64,000 bases of DNA from Vreelandella piezotolerans (lineage in GTDB: Bacteria > Pseudomonadota > Gammaproteobacteria > Pseudomonadales > Halomonadaceae). Below are positions 8,320 through 19,033 of this stretch, in pieces. A model generated the notes under the pieces. That model worked only from the letters and a program-made list of their open reading frames with translations, was not told where the DNA came from and did not search any database. Where the stretch lies: NCBI RefSeq assembly GCF_012427705.1, contig NZ_CP048602.1, positions 2,294,001-2,358,000 of the forward strand, written 5' to 3'. A program made the position numbers and the translations under genes. How positions within the stretch are numbered: the stretch's first letter is position 1; each line of letters starts with the position of its first letter.

Positions 8320-9410
8320 GCAGTTTCTCCTTGCTTCGCCAAGCCCAAACAGCCTGCTGCAAGACGCTCTGTAGCGTCGAGGTGCGCGGCCTGTCGCGCC
8401 TTCGACGCCATGTCTGCCAGCCTGTCAGGGTCTAATAATTCATCGAGTAATCGAGTCAAACGCTCCGGCGTGAGGGCCGATTGCACCACGCACTGCGCCG
8501 CTCCCGCCTTGACCAACACATCGGCATTGACACGCTGATGGTCATCGACAGCAAAGGGAAAAGGCACCAACAGGGCAGGCTTGGCGGCAGCCGCCAGCTC
8601 GGCCACTGTCAACGCCCCCGCACGGCAGACCACTAGATCAGCCCATGCGTAGGCTGCTGCCATATCATCAATAAAAGGGCTAACGTCCGCGACAATGCCC
8701 CGTTCCGCATAGGCTTGAGCCGTGGCGACATCACGCTCTTTACCGGCTTGATGACGAACATCGGGACGCCGCTCTGGCGGTAGCGCAGCCAGCGCTGCGG
8801 GAAGCCGCTCATTGAGCGCAACGGCACCCAGAGAGCCACCGACTACCAATAGCCTCAGCGGACGGCCCTCCAGCTCGGTCGTCTGTCTGGGGCACTCTCC
8901 CAACGCCGCGATATCTTCGCGCACCGGGTTACCGATGACCTCGGCGCGGTGGCCGAACGCATCGTCGAAAGCCGCATAGGTTCGAGTCGCCAGCCGAGAC
9001 AGCACCTTATTGGTGAGACCCGCGACGGCATTCTGTTCATGAATGACCAGCGGCACCCGTGACAACCACGCCGCTAACCCGCCAGGACCACTGGCAAACC
9101 CCCCCAGACCCACGACGACATCGGGCTTGAAACGCTGAATAACACGTCGGGCCTGCAACACCGCCTTGAAAAGATTGAGAGGGGCTTTGCACCAGCCAGC
9201 GAGCCCTTTACCGCGCAGCCCTCCGATGGCAATGGTGTGTAGTAGAATACCTGCCTTGGGCACCAACTGATTTTCGATGCCGCGCGGGCTTCCTAGCCAT
9301 TCCACGTCGACACCCTTGGCCTGTAACGCATGCGCCAACGAGAGCGCAGGAATGACGTGCCCGCCGGTTCCCCCGGCCATGATCAATATCCGTCGACGTG
9401 AGTTGGTCAC
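8316..9410 (-). CDS. murG: MurG, lipid II-forming GlcNAc transferase
   Basis: This peripheral GT28 glycosyltransferase on the cytoplasmic membrane face converts lipid I to lipid II with UDP-GlcNAc. It has 364 residues. Seen: the N-terminal G-loop [16 protein letters not shown] (11-26), a second G-loop [13 protein letters not shown] near 100, [15 protein letters not shown] near 125, and the donor-site signature [14 protein letters not shown] near 262. It sits 21 bases after ftsW and is translationally coupled to murC through ATGA. Confidence 0.98.
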   Translation of the reverse strand: MTNSRRRILIMAGGTGGHVIPALSLAHALQAKGVDVEWLGSPRGIENQLVPKAGILLHTIAIGGLRGKGLAGWCKAPLNLFKAVLQARRVIQRFKPDVVVGLGGFASGPGGLAAWLSRVPLVIHEQNAVAGLTNKVLSRLATRTYAAFDDAFGHRAEVIGNPVREDIAALGECPRQTTELEGRPLRLLVVGGSLGAVALNERLPAALAALPPERRPDVRHQAGKERDVATAQAYAERGIVADVSPFIDDMAAAYAWADLVVCRAGALTVAELAAAAKPALLVPFPFAVDDHQRVNADVLVKAGAAQCVVQSALTPERLTRLLDELLDPDRLADMASKARQAAHLDATERLAAGCLGLAKQGETA

Positions 9411-9431
9411 TACAAACGGCTCCTTGAATAA

Positions 9432-10628
9432 TTACGATAAACGCGGCTCTCGGCGAGCGCGGTAGGGCGTCGGCGTACGACGCGGGCGATGACGGGTCTC
9501 GGCATCGACCCGAAGCAGCAGCCCAATCATCATACCGGTCACCAGTAGGCTCGAACCGCCATAACTAATCAGCGGCAACGTTAGCCCTTTGGTAGGGAGC
9601 AATCCTGAGCTCACCGCCATATTGATGAACGCCTGAGCGGCCACGATGAATCCAATGCCATAGCTGACGTAGGCACCGAATAGATGACCTGCCAGCTCTG
9701 CCCGGCGGCCTACCCACATCGCGCGTACAATGAATAGGGTAAACAGCAGGACCACGGCAATAGCGCCTAACATGCCCAACTCTTCGGCCACCACGGCAAA
9801 AATGAAGTCCGTATGCGCTTCCGGCAGGTAGTGAAGTTTTTGCACGCTATTGCCAAGGCCAGTGCCGGTGACATGGCCACGACCAAAGGCAATCAATGCC
9901 TGGGTCAACTGATAACCGGTGGCGAACTGATCGGCCCAAGGATCGAGAAAGCTGGTCCAGCGCGCCAAGCGATAAGGCTCCATGACGACCATCATGACCG
10001 CGCCAAACCCCAACACCCCGCCGCTGCCCAGTAGTAGCGTCAACGAGGCACCACTCATCATCAGCATGCCGATGACACACACGGTATAGACCACCATACC
10101 GCCGAAATCTGGGGCGAGAAACAATAGGCTAGCGGGCACGGCCAGTACGGCCAACGGCCGCCACATGGTAAATGCCCGTTGACGCAATTCGTAAGTGAAG
10201 CGGGACATGAACGCCGCCATGTAGAAAATCAGCCCCACTTTTGCCAGCTCCGAGACCTGCAGGCTCGGTAGTGGCCCCGGCAGAGAAATCCAGCGCTTAC
10301 TGCCGTTCACTTCTTGACCGACGATCAGTACCACCACGAGCATGAAAATACTGACGAGCAGGATGAGCGCCGCGTTCTGACGCCATAGCTCCAGCGGCAC
10401 GCACAGCATGAATAGGCAAGCCGTAATGGCCAGCACGAGAAAAATGCCGTGCTGCCGGGAATAGTGGTAGCTATTTTCTAGCAGTCCTATGGATGCAGAG
10501 CTGACCATGATCCAGCCCAGCCCAGCCAACGCTACGACGGCAAGAATCAACCAGATATCACAGGGAAGATGCTGGGTCGTCAGAGCAGCGCGCAGGCGCT
10601 GTAGCCGGCTAAGTGACTCGTCGCTCAT
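9432..10628 (-). CDS. ftsW: FtsW, septal peptidoglycan glycosyltransferase (SEDS family)
   Basis: FtsW polymerises lipid II at the septum together with FtsI. It has 398 residues with about ten hydrophobic segments between about 25 and 375. Seen: the extracellular loop rich in conserved residues (MEPYRLARWTSFLDPWADQFATGYQLTQALIAFGRG is in this region; the key Asp is in FLDPW) and the C-terminal PTKGLTLPLISYGGSSL typical of SEDS proteins. The basic tail (RHRPRRTPTPYRARREPR) is cytoplasmic. The start overlaps the murD stop by four bases. Confidence 0.97.
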   Translation of the reverse strand: MSDESLSRLQRLRAALTTQHLPCDIWLILAVVALAGLGWIMVSSASIGLLENSYHYSRQHGIFLVLAITACLFMLCVPLELWRQNAALILLVSIFMLVVVLIVGQEVNGSKRWISLPGPLPSLQVSELAKVGLIFYMAAFMSRFTYELRQRAFTMWRPLAVLAVPASLLFLAPDFGGMVVYTVCVIGMLMMSGASLTLLLGSGGVLGFGAVMMVVMEPYRLARWTSFLDPWADQFATGYQLTQALIAFGRGHVTGTGLGNSVQKLHYLPEAHTDFIFAVVAEELGMLGAIAVVLLFTLFIVRAMWVGRRAELAGHLFGAYVSYGIGFIVAAQAFINMAVSSGLLPTKGLTLPLISYGGSSLLVTGMMIGLLLRVDAETRHRPRRTPTPYRARREPRLS

Positions 10629-12004
10629 ATCGTCAACTCATTGCGTTTATGTATCACCCACTGACGAAAGGCATCACCACGGGCTTGATAGTTAGCAAAT
10701 TGATCCAAGCTGGCACAGGCGGGAGACAGCAGCACACAATCACCGGGCTCGGCCATGGCAAAGGCGACTTCCATGGCCTGCGTCAAGTGCTCGACCCGCT
10801 CCACGGGCAGTGCCCCTGCCAGCGTTTCCATCAAACGAGGCGCATCGGTGCCAAACACGATCGCCGCACGGGCACACTCAGCAAGTGGAGCCGTTAGGGG
10901 CGTAAAGTCAGCGCCCTTGCCCACGCCCCCCGCCAGCAGGATGAGCTTTCCATCGAGAGTGGGACCAATACCGTTGATGGCCGCCAGCGTGGCCCCAACG
11001 TTGGTTCCTTTGGAATCATTGACCCAGCGGACCCCGTTAATATCGGCGATCCATTCGCTTCGATGGGGCAAACCCGCGAATGCTCGCAGAGCACGGCACA
11101 TGTCCGCGCGGCCAAAGCCTAGCGCGTTTCCCATCGCCAGTGCAGCCAGCGCATTGGCATAATGATGCCGACCCGCCAACTGAAGCTCGTCAGCCGCCAA
11201 CCAAGGCGTCTGCCCATGCATCAACCACCAGCGCCCCTGGCGCTCGTCGAGCCCCCAGGACTGGCCGATGGGTGGCTCACTGCTGAAATACTCGACATGG
11301 TTTAGCATCGACTCTGGCCACGTCTGGTCGTCGTCTGCGTTCACCACGGCGTGATCGGCCCCCAGGAAGATGCGCTGCTTGGCCTGACGGTAACCCGCCA
11401 GGTCGCCGTGCCGATCCAGATGGTCGTCGCAAAGATTCAAGAACGCTACCGACGCAGCGCCTAGCCACGGGGTCGTTTCTAGCTGAAAGCTGGATAGCTC
11501 CAAAATGAAGAGCTCAGCGTCCGGCTGCTCCGCCAACAGATCGAGCGCGGGTGTCCCTAAATTGCCCCCCACCGCGGCCTTGATTCCCGAGGCAGCGGCC
11601 ATCTCGCCGAGCAGTGTGGTAACGGTGGATTTGGCATTTGACCCGGTAATCGCGGCGATGGGTGCCTTGACGGCACGCTTGAACAGCGCAATTTCCCCCA
11701 CGAGCATAGGCTCTCCGGTGGTCGGGTTATGACGCTCTAACAACCCCTCCAAACCTGCCGTATAGGGATCGACACCGGGACTGACGACGACCTCGTACGC
11801 ATCGCGCATATCCAACAGTGTCAAGGCACCGCAGTGTACGTGAACAGCAGGGTGCGCTTGCTGAAAGGCTTCGAGTCCCGGCGGGGTCTCGCGGGTATCC
11901 GCCACCATGAACGGCCTACCCAACTGGGTAAGATGACGGCAAATGGCCTGGCCAGAAACTCCTAGCCCGACGACCACCGTAAATCCGTTGGGTACCTGCA
12001 CCAT
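10625..12004 (-). CDS. murD: UDP-N-acetylmuramoyl-L-alanine--D-glutamate ligase (MurD)
   Basis: MurD adds D-glutamate to UDP-MurNAc-L-Ala in the cytosol. It has 459 residues. Seen: an N-terminal nucleotide-fold start TVVVGLGVSGQAICRHL (9-25), the ATP loop ITGSNAKSTVTTLLGEM near 120, LNLCDDHLDRHG near 185, WVNDSKGTNVGATLAAI near 315, and LLSPACASLDQFANYQARGDAF near 430. It lies 57 bases after mraY and overlaps ftsW by four bases. Confidence 0.98.
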   Translation of the reverse strand: MVQVPNGFTVVVGLGVSGQAICRHLTQLGRPFMVADTRETPPGLEAFQQAHPAVHVHCGALTLLDMRDAYEVVVSPGVDPYTAGLEGLLERHNPTTGEPMLVGEIALFKRAVKAPIAAITGSNAKSTVTTLLGEMAAASGIKAAVGGNLGTPALDLLAEQPDAELFILELSSFQLETTPWLGAASVAFLNLCDDHLDRHGDLAGYRQAKQRIFLGADHAVVNADDDQTWPESMLNHVEYFSSEPPIGQSWGLDERQGRWWLMHGQTPWLAADELQLAGRHHYANALAALAMGNALGFGRADMCRALRAFAGLPHRSEWIADINGVRWVNDSKGTNVGATLAAINGIGPTLDGKLILLAGGVGKGADFTPLTAPLAECARAAIVFGTDAPRLMETLAGALPVERVEHLTQAMEVAFAMAEPGDCVLLSPACASLDQFANYQARGDAFRQWVIHKRNELTI

Positions 12005-12028
12005 GTGGCTCCTTCTGCCTTGCGCTAA

Positions 12029-12048
12029 AGGCGGCCCTAACGCCGCCT
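12029..12048 (-). repeat. Short hairpin between mraY and murD
   Basis: A 7-base G+C-rich stem (AGGCGGC / GCCGCCT, 12029-12035 and 12042-12048) with a 6-base loop occupies the 57-base mraY–murD gap, one of the few real gaps in the cluster. It is followed on the minus strand by TTAG only, so termination is at most partial. Confidence 0.4.
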
Positions 12049-12061
12049 ATCGGGTCTAAAC

Positions 12062-13144
12062 TTATCGCAGTTTCAGCGTGGCGAGGCCGAGTAGTACCAG
12101 CACCACCGTAATAATCCAAAAGCGCACGATGACCCGCGGCTCCGGCCACCCTTTCAACTCATAATGGTGGTGTAACGGGGCCATGCGGAAGATACGGCGA
12201 CCGGTGAGTTTGTAGGAGCCCACCTGTAAGATCACGGAGACGGTTTCCAACACGAAAATACCGCCCATGATGAACAGCACGATCTCTTGACGAACGATGA
12301 CCGCCACCACGCCGAGCGCCGCGCCCAGCGCCAGGGCACCGACATCCCCCATGAACACTTGGGCGGGGTACGTGTTGAACCACAGAAAGCCAAGACCGGC
12401 GCCCGCGATGGTGGCGCAGAAGACCGCCAGCTCACCGGTACCGTGAATGAAAGGAATATGGAGATAGTTCGCGAATACCGCGTTGCCGCTGGCGTAGGCA
12501 AAGACCGAGAGCCCCATGGCCACAAGCACAGTCGGCATGATCGCCAAACCATCCAAGCCATCAGTGAGGTTGACGGCATTCGAGCTACCCACGATCACAA
12601 AGTAACTCAGCACGATGTAAAAGACGCCCAGCGGAAGCGCGACGTCCTTGAACATGGGAATGAGCAGGCTGGTTTCTGCAGGCGTGGTGGCCGTTGCGTA
12701 GAGCACCACGGCCGCTCCAATACCCACGACCGACTGCCAGAAGTATTTCCAACGCGCTGGCAGGCCTCGGGGATTCTTCTCGACCACTTTACGGTAATCA
12801 TCGACCCAACCAATCGCCCCAAACCCCAGTGTCACCAGTAGCACGACCCACACATAGTGGTTGGTCAAATCGCCCCAGACCAGCGTACTAATGGCAATTG
12901 CCAATAGAATCATCGCGCCCCCCATGGTCGGGGTGCCCGCTTTCGAGAGATGCGACTGGGGGCCATCATCTCTCACTGCTTGGCCAATTTGGCCTTCTAC
13001 CAGTCGGCGAATGACCCACGGTCCTAACCAAAGACACAGCATCAATGCCGTTAGCGCTGCCAAAATCACGCGTAACGTCAAATAGTTAAAAACTTGAAAC
13101 GTAGACTGATATTGGGCTAAGAAATTCGCCAAATGAAGTAACAT
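12062..13144 (-). CDS. mraY: Phospho-N-acetylmuramoyl-pentapeptide transferase (MraY)
   Basis: This integral membrane enzyme transfers phospho-MurNAc-pentapeptide to undecaprenyl phosphate, making lipid I. It has 360 residues with about ten membrane spans. Seen: the cytoplasmic loop [14 protein letters not shown] near 70, the Asp-rich [17 protein letters not shown] near 113, [17 protein letters not shown] near 190, the [14 protein letters not shown] loop near 266, and the His-rich [14 protein letters not shown] near 320. All of these line the active site in the family. Confidence 0.98.
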   Translation of the reverse strand: MLLHLANFLAQYQSTFQVFNYLTLRVILAALTALMLCLWLGPWVIRRLVEGQIGQAVRDDGPQSHLSKAGTPTMGGAMILLAIAISTLVWGDLTNHYVWVVLLVTLGFGAIGWVDDYRKVVEKNPRGLPARWKYFWQSVVGIGAAVVLYATATTPAETSLLIPMFKDVALPLGVFYIVLSYFVIVGSSNAVNLTDGLDGLAIMPTVLVAMGLSVFAYASGNAVFANYLHIPFIHGTGELAVFCATIAGAGLGFLWFNTYPAQVFMGDVGALALGAALGVVAVIVRQEIVLFIMGGIFVLETVSVILQVGSYKLTGRRIFRMAPLHHHYELKGWPEPRVIVRFWIITVVLVLLGLATLKLR

Positions 13145-13153
13145 GAACGGCGC

Positions 13154-14509
13154 TTACCTTGTTTCATCCGCGCGCAATGCCGTAATGACCATTTCCATGC
13201 CAGCACTACGCGACCCTTTCACCAGCAATGTGGCGTGGGGTGGAAGAGAATGAATAATATGACGCACAAGCGTCTCGTGATCGTCAAAATGCTGCCCACG
13301 ACCAAAGGCATCCGAGGCCGCACGGGCTGCTTCGCCGTAGGTCACCAGCATATCGATGCCCAGCGACGCAGCGTAGCGACCCACCTCGGCGTGAAGGGCT
13401 TGCGACTCGCCGCCTAACTCCCCCATCGCCCCCAACGCGCACCAGCGTGGCGCTGGAAAGCTGGCTAGCGCGTCTAGCGCGGCTTTCACTGCGCCGGGGT
13501 TGGCATTGTAGGTGTCATCGAGCAGCGTAGAATGACGTAGACCAGCCACTAGGCTTAGGCGACCTGACAGTGACGTCAATCCGCCCAACCCGGCCACCAC
13601 GTCTTGCGATGACACGCCGAGCGCCAGTGCCGCTGCCGATGCAGCGAGTGCGTTGCTGACGTTATGCTTCCCAATCAGTGGCAGATTGACGTCACCGAGG
13701 CGCTGGCCGTGCGCAACAAGCGTGAAAGCATACCGCCCCTGAGGGTCGCAGGAAAGTGCCTGGGCGTGAACGTCGGCATCCTCATGTAAGCCGTAGCTGA
13801 CACAACGCCTAGGGGCGGCACAAGCTGACCAAAAATCGTGGTAGCGATCGTCTCGGTTGATGACGGCCGTGCCATCGGACCCAAGCCCAGATAAGATCTC
13901 ACTTTTTGCCTGAGCAATCTGCCCCATGCCGCCAAATTCGCCAACATGCGCCCCGGTCACGTTGGTTATGATCGCTACTTGCGGTGCGGTGAGCTGGCTC
14001 GTCCAAGCGATCTCGCCCAGATGATTAGCCCCCAGCTCGATCACGCCCGCTTGATGCTCGTGAGATAAACGCAACAGCGTCAGCGGCGCACCGATATCGT
14101 TATTCAAATTGCCCGAGGTCGCTAGTACGTCACCGAGCGGTGACAGCAAGGCAGCGGTGATCTCTTTTACCGTGGTCTTACCGCTATTACCGGTGACGGC
14201 GATGAGCGGGAGGTCGAACCGACGACGCCAAGCCTTGGCCAACAACCCCAGCCCAAGCCGCGTATCCGAACACACCAACTGCGGCAGAGCGCTTTCCACC
14301 GGACGCTCCACCAACGCGGCGACAGCCCCCTGCTCCCTTGCTTGCTCGACGAACGCGTGGCCATCGAAACGCGGTCCTTTTAACGCGACAAACAGGCATC
14401 CAGGAATGATTTTCCGCGTGTCGGTCACGACAGACGACACCCATTGAGCGCCGTTGATGGGCGACACGCCGACACCCAGTGCAGCGGCCACTTCTGTTAA
14501 CGTCCACAT
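13154..14509 (-). CDS. murF: UDP-MurNAc-tripeptide--D-alanyl-D-alanine ligase (MurF)
   Basis: MurF attaches the D-Ala-D-Ala dipeptide made by DdlB, completing the cytoplasmic precursor. It has 451 residues. Seen: an N-terminal substrate domain (about 1-90), the ATP loop AVTGNSGKTTVKEITAALL near 105, VIELGANHLGEIAWTSQL near 155, and TLLDDTYNANPGAVKAAL near 322. The ATG shares its A with the murE stop (TGATG), so the two genes are tightly coupled. The mraY start lies 9 bases downstream of its stop. Confidence 0.98.
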   Translation of the reverse strand: MWTLTEVAAALGVGVSPINGAQWVSSVVTDTRKIIPGCLFVALKGPRFDGHAFVEQAREQGAVAALVERPVESALPQLVCSDTRLGLGLLAKAWRRRFDLPLIAVTGNSGKTTVKEITAALLSPLGDVLATSGNLNNDIGAPLTLLRLSHEHQAGVIELGANHLGEIAWTSQLTAPQVAIITNVTGAHVGEFGGMGQIAQAKSEILSGLGSDGTAVINRDDRYHDFWSACAAPRRCVSYGLHEDADVHAQALSCDPQGRYAFTLVAHGQRLGDVNLPLIGKHNVSNALAASAAALALGVSSQDVVAGLGGLTSLSGRLSLVAGLRHSTLLDDTYNANPGAVKAALDALASFPAPRWCALGAMGELGGESQALHAEVGRYAASLGIDMLVTYGEAARAASDAFGRGQHFDDHETLVRHIIHSLPPHATLLVKGSRSAGMEMVITALRADETR

Positions 14510-15999
14510 CAGACGACACCTCGAGTCGCTAATGCATCTCGAACCTGCTCGTCATCTTGAAACGCATGACGCACGCCATCGATCTCTTGATAGGCTTCGT
14601 GACCTTTACCTGCCACGAGAACCACATCTTCCGGCGAGGCCTGATGTACCGCGTGGAGAATAGCTTGGCCACGATCACCGACCTCGTCGACCGTCGCACG
14701 TTCGGTAAAGCCAGTGAGAATTTGCTCACGAATACGCGCCGCCGACTCCCCGCGAGGGTTATCATCGGTCACCACGATGTGGTCGGCTAGCTGCTCAGCG
14801 ACGCTGGCCATTTCGGCGCGCTTTCCCGTATCGCGCTCTCCCCCACAGCCAAACACACACCACAACTTGCCCCGGCTACCCAGATGGGCGCGCAGCGCGC
14901 CTAGCGCACTCTGTAGCGCATCTGGCGTGTGGGCGTAATCTACTACCACGCTGGGTGCACGATCACCACCGAAGCACGCCATACGTCCCGGCACTGGGGA
15001 AAGGCTAGCCGCTGCCGCGAACAGCGACTCCAATGACTCGCCCAATCCATACAGCACGGCGATAGCCAGCAACACGTTGTCCAGATTGAACCGCCCCATG
15101 AGACCTAGCTGCAGCGCTTTCTCACCTTCCGGGGTCGCAATCAGCGCCTGCTGTCCAAGGGCATGCGGCTGCCAATCCAACACCCGTAGCGTGACGGCGT
15201 CATCGCTGCCAGTCGCCAACACGCGCACGCGCTGGTCACACCCGGCCAGCATCAAGCGAGCCAAGGGGTCGTCACCGTTCACAACGGCCAATGTCAACTC
15301 GGCTCGACGGAAGAGTTTTGCCTTTGCCGCTGCGTAAGCGGCCATACTGCCGTGATAATCCAAATGATCCCGGGTCAGATTGGTAAATACCCCGACGTTC
15401 ACATCCACCGCGTCCAAGCGCTGCTGATCCAGCGCGTGGGAAGAGGCCTCCAGCGCAACCCGCTTGACGCCCTGGCGCGCCAACTCACCCAGCGTCGATT
15501 GCAGGGCAAGGGGACCAGGCGTCGTCAACCCGCTTTCTAACAGCTGACCCGGTCGTCCTACGCCCAAGGTCCCAATCACACCGGCAGGTGTCCCCAAGCG
15601 TTCGCTGAGCTCGGCAATGTAGTGGGTCACCGAGCTCTTGCCGTTGGTTCCCGTGACTGCAATGATCTCAAGCCCACTCGGCACGTCAAACAACGCCCGA
15701 CCCAGCTCCCCCAGACGCAGCGACAAATGCGGCAAAAACAGCACGCGTTCGTCCAGGCTCACGTCACTCTCTTTGGTATGCGCCAGCACGAGGGCGGCTC
15801 CACTTGCCAACGCTTGTTCGATATACGCTCGGCCATCACTCTGGCTGCCGGGCACGGCAACGAACACATCGCCTGCCTGGAGCTTGCGAGAATCGGTGAT
15901 CAGATGAAGCTGCTGAGGTAGGTCAGGCAGCGCTGGCAGTTCGGCGCTCGGCCATACCAAGCGTAACGCTTTCCGTAACTGGTCTGGGCATAGAGTCAT
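14509..15999 (-). CDS. murE: UDP-MurNAc-L-Ala-D-Glu--meso-diaminopimelate ligase (MurE)
   Basis: MurE adds the third stem residue. It has 496 residues. Seen: the ATP loop VTGTNGKSSVTHYIAEL near 115, ALEASSHALDQQRLDAV, FTNLTRDHLDYHGSM near 205, and the DNPR motif (413-416) that selects meso-diaminopimelate over lysine. The peptidoglycan is therefore predicted to be the Gram-negative A1-gamma type. It starts 17 bases after ftsI and overlaps murF by one base. Confidence 0.98.
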   Translation of the reverse strand: MTLCPDQLRKALRLVWPSAELPALPDLPQQLHLITDSRKLQAGDVFVAVPGSQSDGRAYIEQALASGAALVLAHTKESDVSLDERVLFLPHLSLRLGELGRALFDVPSGLEIIAVTGTNGKSSVTHYIAELSERLGTPAGVIGTLGVGRPGQLLESGLTTPGPLALQSTLGELARQGVKRVALEASSHALDQQRLDAVDVNVGVFTNLTRDHLDYHGSMAAYAAAKAKLFRRAELTLAVVNGDDPLARLMLAGCDQRVRVLATGSDDAVTLRVLDWQPHALGQQALIATPEGEKALQLGLMGRFNLDNVLLAIAVLYGLGESLESLFAAAASLSPVPGRMACFGGDRAPSVVVDYAHTPDALQSALGALRAHLGSRGKLWCVFGCGGERDTGKRAEMASVAEQLADHIVVTDDNPRGESAARIREQILTGFTERATVDEVGDRGQAILHAVHQASPEDVVLVAGKGHEAYQEIDGVRHAFQDDEQVRDALATRGVV

Positions 16000-16015
16000 G
16001 CCATCTCCTTAAACA

Positions 16016-17722
16016 CTAATCGACCTCGTAATCCGGCGGCACATCCAACAGCCGCAGAGCGTTGCCGGTGACACTCGAAAACACCGGAGCGGCTACGGCG
16101 CCACCATAGAACTCGCCCGCTTTAGGGTGATCGATCATGACCACCGTCACGATACGCGGGTCCGAAATCGGAGCAATGCCAGCAAACACGCTGCGATACG
16201 CATCGGTGGCATACCCTTGCTGCCCCGTTTTACGCACGGTGCCGGTTTTACCGCCCACGCGATACCCCTCTACCCGAGCTCGTCGACCGCCGGTGTAAGC
16301 GCCCACCGACGTCTCCAAGATATCGAGTAGGTCGTTGGCAACGCTAGGCTCGATGGCAGGAATACCTGGCGGGGGCTCTGACAACCTCAACAACGAAGGA
16401 GGTAGACGCTGACCGTCATTGGCTAACGCCGTGTAGGCACTGGCCAATTGGACCGCCGTCACCGAGAGCCCATACCCATAAGAGAGCGCGGCTCGCTCGC
16501 TGCGTGACCACTGAATCCGCGCCGGTAACGTTCCCGTAGACTCTCCAGGAAACCCTGTACCTGGGCTTTGACCTAGGCCCAGTTGGTTGTATTTTTCCCA
16601 GATGGCCGTATCGCTGAGCTGAAGCGCCAAACGTGACATACCAATATTCGAGGACTTTTCGAGAATACCCGCCAGATCCAATTCGCCATAGTTACGGAAA
16701 TCGCGAATCGTGAACTGGTCGAGCCGCATCCACCCCGGCGAGGTATCTACGACCGCATCGCGCCCAACGATGCCGCTTTCCAGCACAGCGGCCATAGCAA
16801 GCGGCTTCATCACCGATCCCGGTTCAAACACATCGACCAGCGCTTGATTGCGTAAGCCGCGAGGGTCTAACCCGGCGCGATTGTTGGGGTTATAAGAGGG
16901 AAAGTTGGCCATCGCCAGTACTTCACCGGTACGGGCATCCATCATCACAAGCACGCCACCGTCTGCTTGGTGCTCGGCAACGGCGGCACGCAGCTCCCGA
17001 TAGGCCATGTACTGAATACGTTGATCGATCGCCAGGGTTAATTCTCCACCCGGCTGCGCTTCACGAATCACACCCAACTCTCGCACCAAGCGGCCGCGCC
17101 GGTCTTTGATGACGCGACGCTGCCCCGGGTGACCCGCTAGGTAGGGCTGATAAGCGAGCTCTAAGCCCTCCTGACCGACGTCGTCTACGTTGGTGACGCC
17201 GAGTATTTGGGCCGCCACCTCTCCAGCCGGGTAGTAGCGCTTGTATTCACGCTGGGGATAGACACCCGGCGTGCGCAGATCGAGGATGCGCTGCGCAGCG
17301 TCTGGGGTCATCTGTCGGCGCAAATACATGAATTCGCGGCTACTGTAGCGCGCCACTCGGGACTCGAAGTCATCCAGTGACATCCCCAGCGCCTGCGCCA
17401 GCATGACACGCTGGATGGCGTCTGTAGGCAACTCTTGAGGGTTCGCCCAAAGCGTCACGACCGGCGTCGAAATCGCCAGCGGCTCCCCGTTACGATCAGT
17501 GATCATCCCGCGGTGGGCGGGAATGGTTTCGTGGCGCAGCGTGCGGGCATCACCCTGGCTCTGCAAGAAGGGGCGGTCGATGACCTGAAGCAGCGTAATC
17601 CGTCCAATCAGAATCGCCGATGCCAAGCCAATGGCCAATAAGATGAAGAAAAAGCGCCCACCGGCAAGCGGCGGCGCGATGGGATATTGGCGGGACGTCC
17701 CTCCCCGACCTTCACGCCTCAT
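16016..17722 (-). CDS. ftsI: FtsI / PBP3, septal peptidoglycan transpeptidase
   Basis: This class B penicillin-binding protein cross-links septal peptidoglycan and partners FtsW. It has 568 residues. Seen: a basic cytoplasmic tail, one membrane segment at about 24-43, the PBP dimerisation domain (about 55-215), and the three penicillin-binding motifs SVMK (Ser303-Lys306), SSN (357-359) and KTG (492-494). ATGA overlaps the end of ftsL. Confidence 0.98.
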   Translation of the reverse strand: MRREGRGGTSRQYPIAPPLAGGRFFFILLAIGLASAILIGRITLLQVIDRPFLQSQGDARTLRHETIPAHRGMITDRNGEPLAISTPVVTLWANPQELPTDAIQRVMLAQALGMSLDDFESRVARYSSREFMYLRRQMTPDAAQRILDLRTPGVYPQREYKRYYPAGEVAAQILGVTNVDDVGQEGLELAYQPYLAGHPGQRRVIKDRRGRLVRELGVIREAQPGGELTLAIDQRIQYMAYRELRAAVAEHQADGGVLVMMDARTGEVLAMANFPSYNPNNRAGLDPRGLRNQALVDVFEPGSVMKPLAMAAVLESGIVGRDAVVDTSPGWMRLDQFTIRDFRNYGELDLAGILEKSSNIGMSRLALQLSDTAIWEKYNQLGLGQSPGTGFPGESTGTLPARIQWSRSERAALSYGYGLSVTAVQLASAYTALANDGQRLPPSLLRLSEPPPGIPAIEPSVANDLLDILETSVGAYTGGRRARVEGYRVGGKTGTVRKTGQQGYATDAYRSVFAGIAPISDPRIVTVVMIDHPKAGEFYGGAVAAPVFSSVTGNALRLLDVPPDYEVD

Positions 17723-18054
17723 GGCCGAATCACCTCGACATCGTTTACGTCAGGAATGCGCATCTCTAGCCGTTCCGTGGCAATTTGTTCAATGCGGGCC
17801 GGCGTTGACCAGGCCCCCTCCTCCAGCAATAACTGCCCCCACTCGGTTTGCAACTGATTCTTTTCCTGCTCCAACCGCTGCAACTCGGCAAACTGCGTGC
17901 GCGTCATGTGAGTCGTCGTGACCACGGCCAAACCGGTCAGCAAACAGGCCATAAACAGCCCGATCATCGTCATGGGCCACCAACGAAGACGTAGTTTGAA
18001 TGGCCACTCTGCCCTTAGCGTGGAAGCCCAGAGCCCTAACCGCTCCATACTCAT
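17719..18054 (-). CDS. ftsL: Cell division protein FtsL
   Basis: FtsL is a small bitopic divisome protein that forms a complex with FtsQ and FtsB and activates FtsWI. It has 111 residues. Seen: a cytoplasmic N-terminus of about 25 residues, one membrane segment at about 27-47 (WWPMTMIGLFMACLLTGLAV), then a periplasmic coiled coil (QFAELQRLEQEKNQLQTEWG) ending in the typical RIEQIATERLEMRIPD. It lies two bases after rsmH and overlaps ftsI by four. Confidence 0.96.
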   Translation of the reverse strand: MSMERLGLWASTLRAEWPFKLRLRWWPMTMIGLFMACLLTGLAVVTTTHMTRTQFAELQRLEQEKNQLQTEWGQLLLEEGAWSTPARIEQIATERLEMRIPDVNDVEVIRP

Positions 18055-18056
18055 GA

Positions 18057-19010
18057 TTAGCCTCGCTTACGCGCCGCCCGCATGACGGCACTTCGCGCGC
18101 GGGGGTTGGCATCGACTTCCTCGTCACTTGGACGACTGCCTTTACCCAGCGCTTCCAGACGGCGGTTCAACTGATCGTCACGGATGGGAACCCCTCGGGG
18201 TAGATGGGTATCTCCACGCACGTGATGTCGAATAAAACGCTTCACACGACGGTCTTCCAACGAATGGAAGCTGATCACCACCAAATGACCACCGGGGGCA
18301 AGCGCTTCGAGCGCTGCTTCTAAGGCGGCATCGAGCTGGTCGAGTTCCCCATTGAGATAAATGCGCAGCCCTTGGAATGCCTTGGTGGCCGGATGGCGTC
18401 CTTTTTCCCACGCAGGGTGCGCGGCTTTCAGCACCTCAGCCAAGTCCACCGTATGCGTAAAGGGCTTCTCTACTCGACGCTTTATCACGGCATTCGCTAG
18501 ACGTTTGGCGTAGCGCTCTTCCCCGTAGGCTTTGAAGACATGGGCAATATCGGCTTCATTGGCGCGGGCCAAAAACTCGGCGGCGCTCTCCCCTTGGGTA
18601 GGGTCCATGCGCATATCCAGCGGACCGTTACGCATGAAGCTAAACCCGCGTTCGGGGTCATCGAGCTGGGGGGATGAGACGCCCACATCTAGCAGAATGC
18701 CGGAAAGCTTGCCATAGAGCCCTTGCTCTTTGGCAAACTCCGCCAGCTGGGCGAACTCGCGCTGAGTGATAAGAAACCGAGAATCATCTATGTCAGCGGC
18801 CGCTGCGATGGCCTGTGGGTCGCGATCCATGGCCAGCAAGCGACCTTGATGACTCAAACGGGAAAGAATCAACCGGGAGTGACCACCACGACCAAAGGTG
18901 CCATCTAGGTAAACGCCTTCTGGATCATGCACCAGGGCATCTACCGCTCCTTCCAATAAAACGCTGGTATGACGAAAACGGGTGACCTGATCAGCGTCAG
19001 CAGAAGGCAT
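18057..19010 (-). CDS. rsmH: 16S rRNA (cytosine1402-N4)-methyltransferase RsmH (MraW)
   Basis: RsmH is a SAM-dependent methyltransferase that modifies C1402 of 16S rRNA at the P-site, with RsmI acting on the same residue. It has 317 residues from ATG 19010; the open frame reaches 19142 but that part overlaps the RNase P RNA and has no family sequence. Seen: [13 protein letters not shown] (about 14-26), SAM motif [14 protein letters not shown] near 40, and [18 protein letters not shown] near 260. It is the first gene of the dcw cluster; mraZ, which usually precedes it, is absent. Confidence 0.97.
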   Translation of the reverse strand: MPSADADQVTRFRHTSVLLEGAVDALVHDPEGVYLDGTFGRGGHSRLILSRLSHQGRLLAMDRDPQAIAAAADIDDSRFLITQREFAQLAEFAKEQGLYGKLSGILLDVGVSSPQLDDPERGFSFMRNGPLDMRMDPTQGESAAEFLARANEADIAHVFKAYGEERYAKRLANAVIKRRVEKPFTHTVDLAEVLKAAHPAWEKGRHPATKAFQGLRIYLNGELDQLDAALEAALEALAPGGHLVVISFHSLEDRRVKRFIRHHVRGDTHLPRGVPIRDDQLNRRLEALGKGSRPSDEEVDANPRARSAVMRAARKRG

Positions 19011-19033
19011 GGTACTCTCACACAAAATTTGGG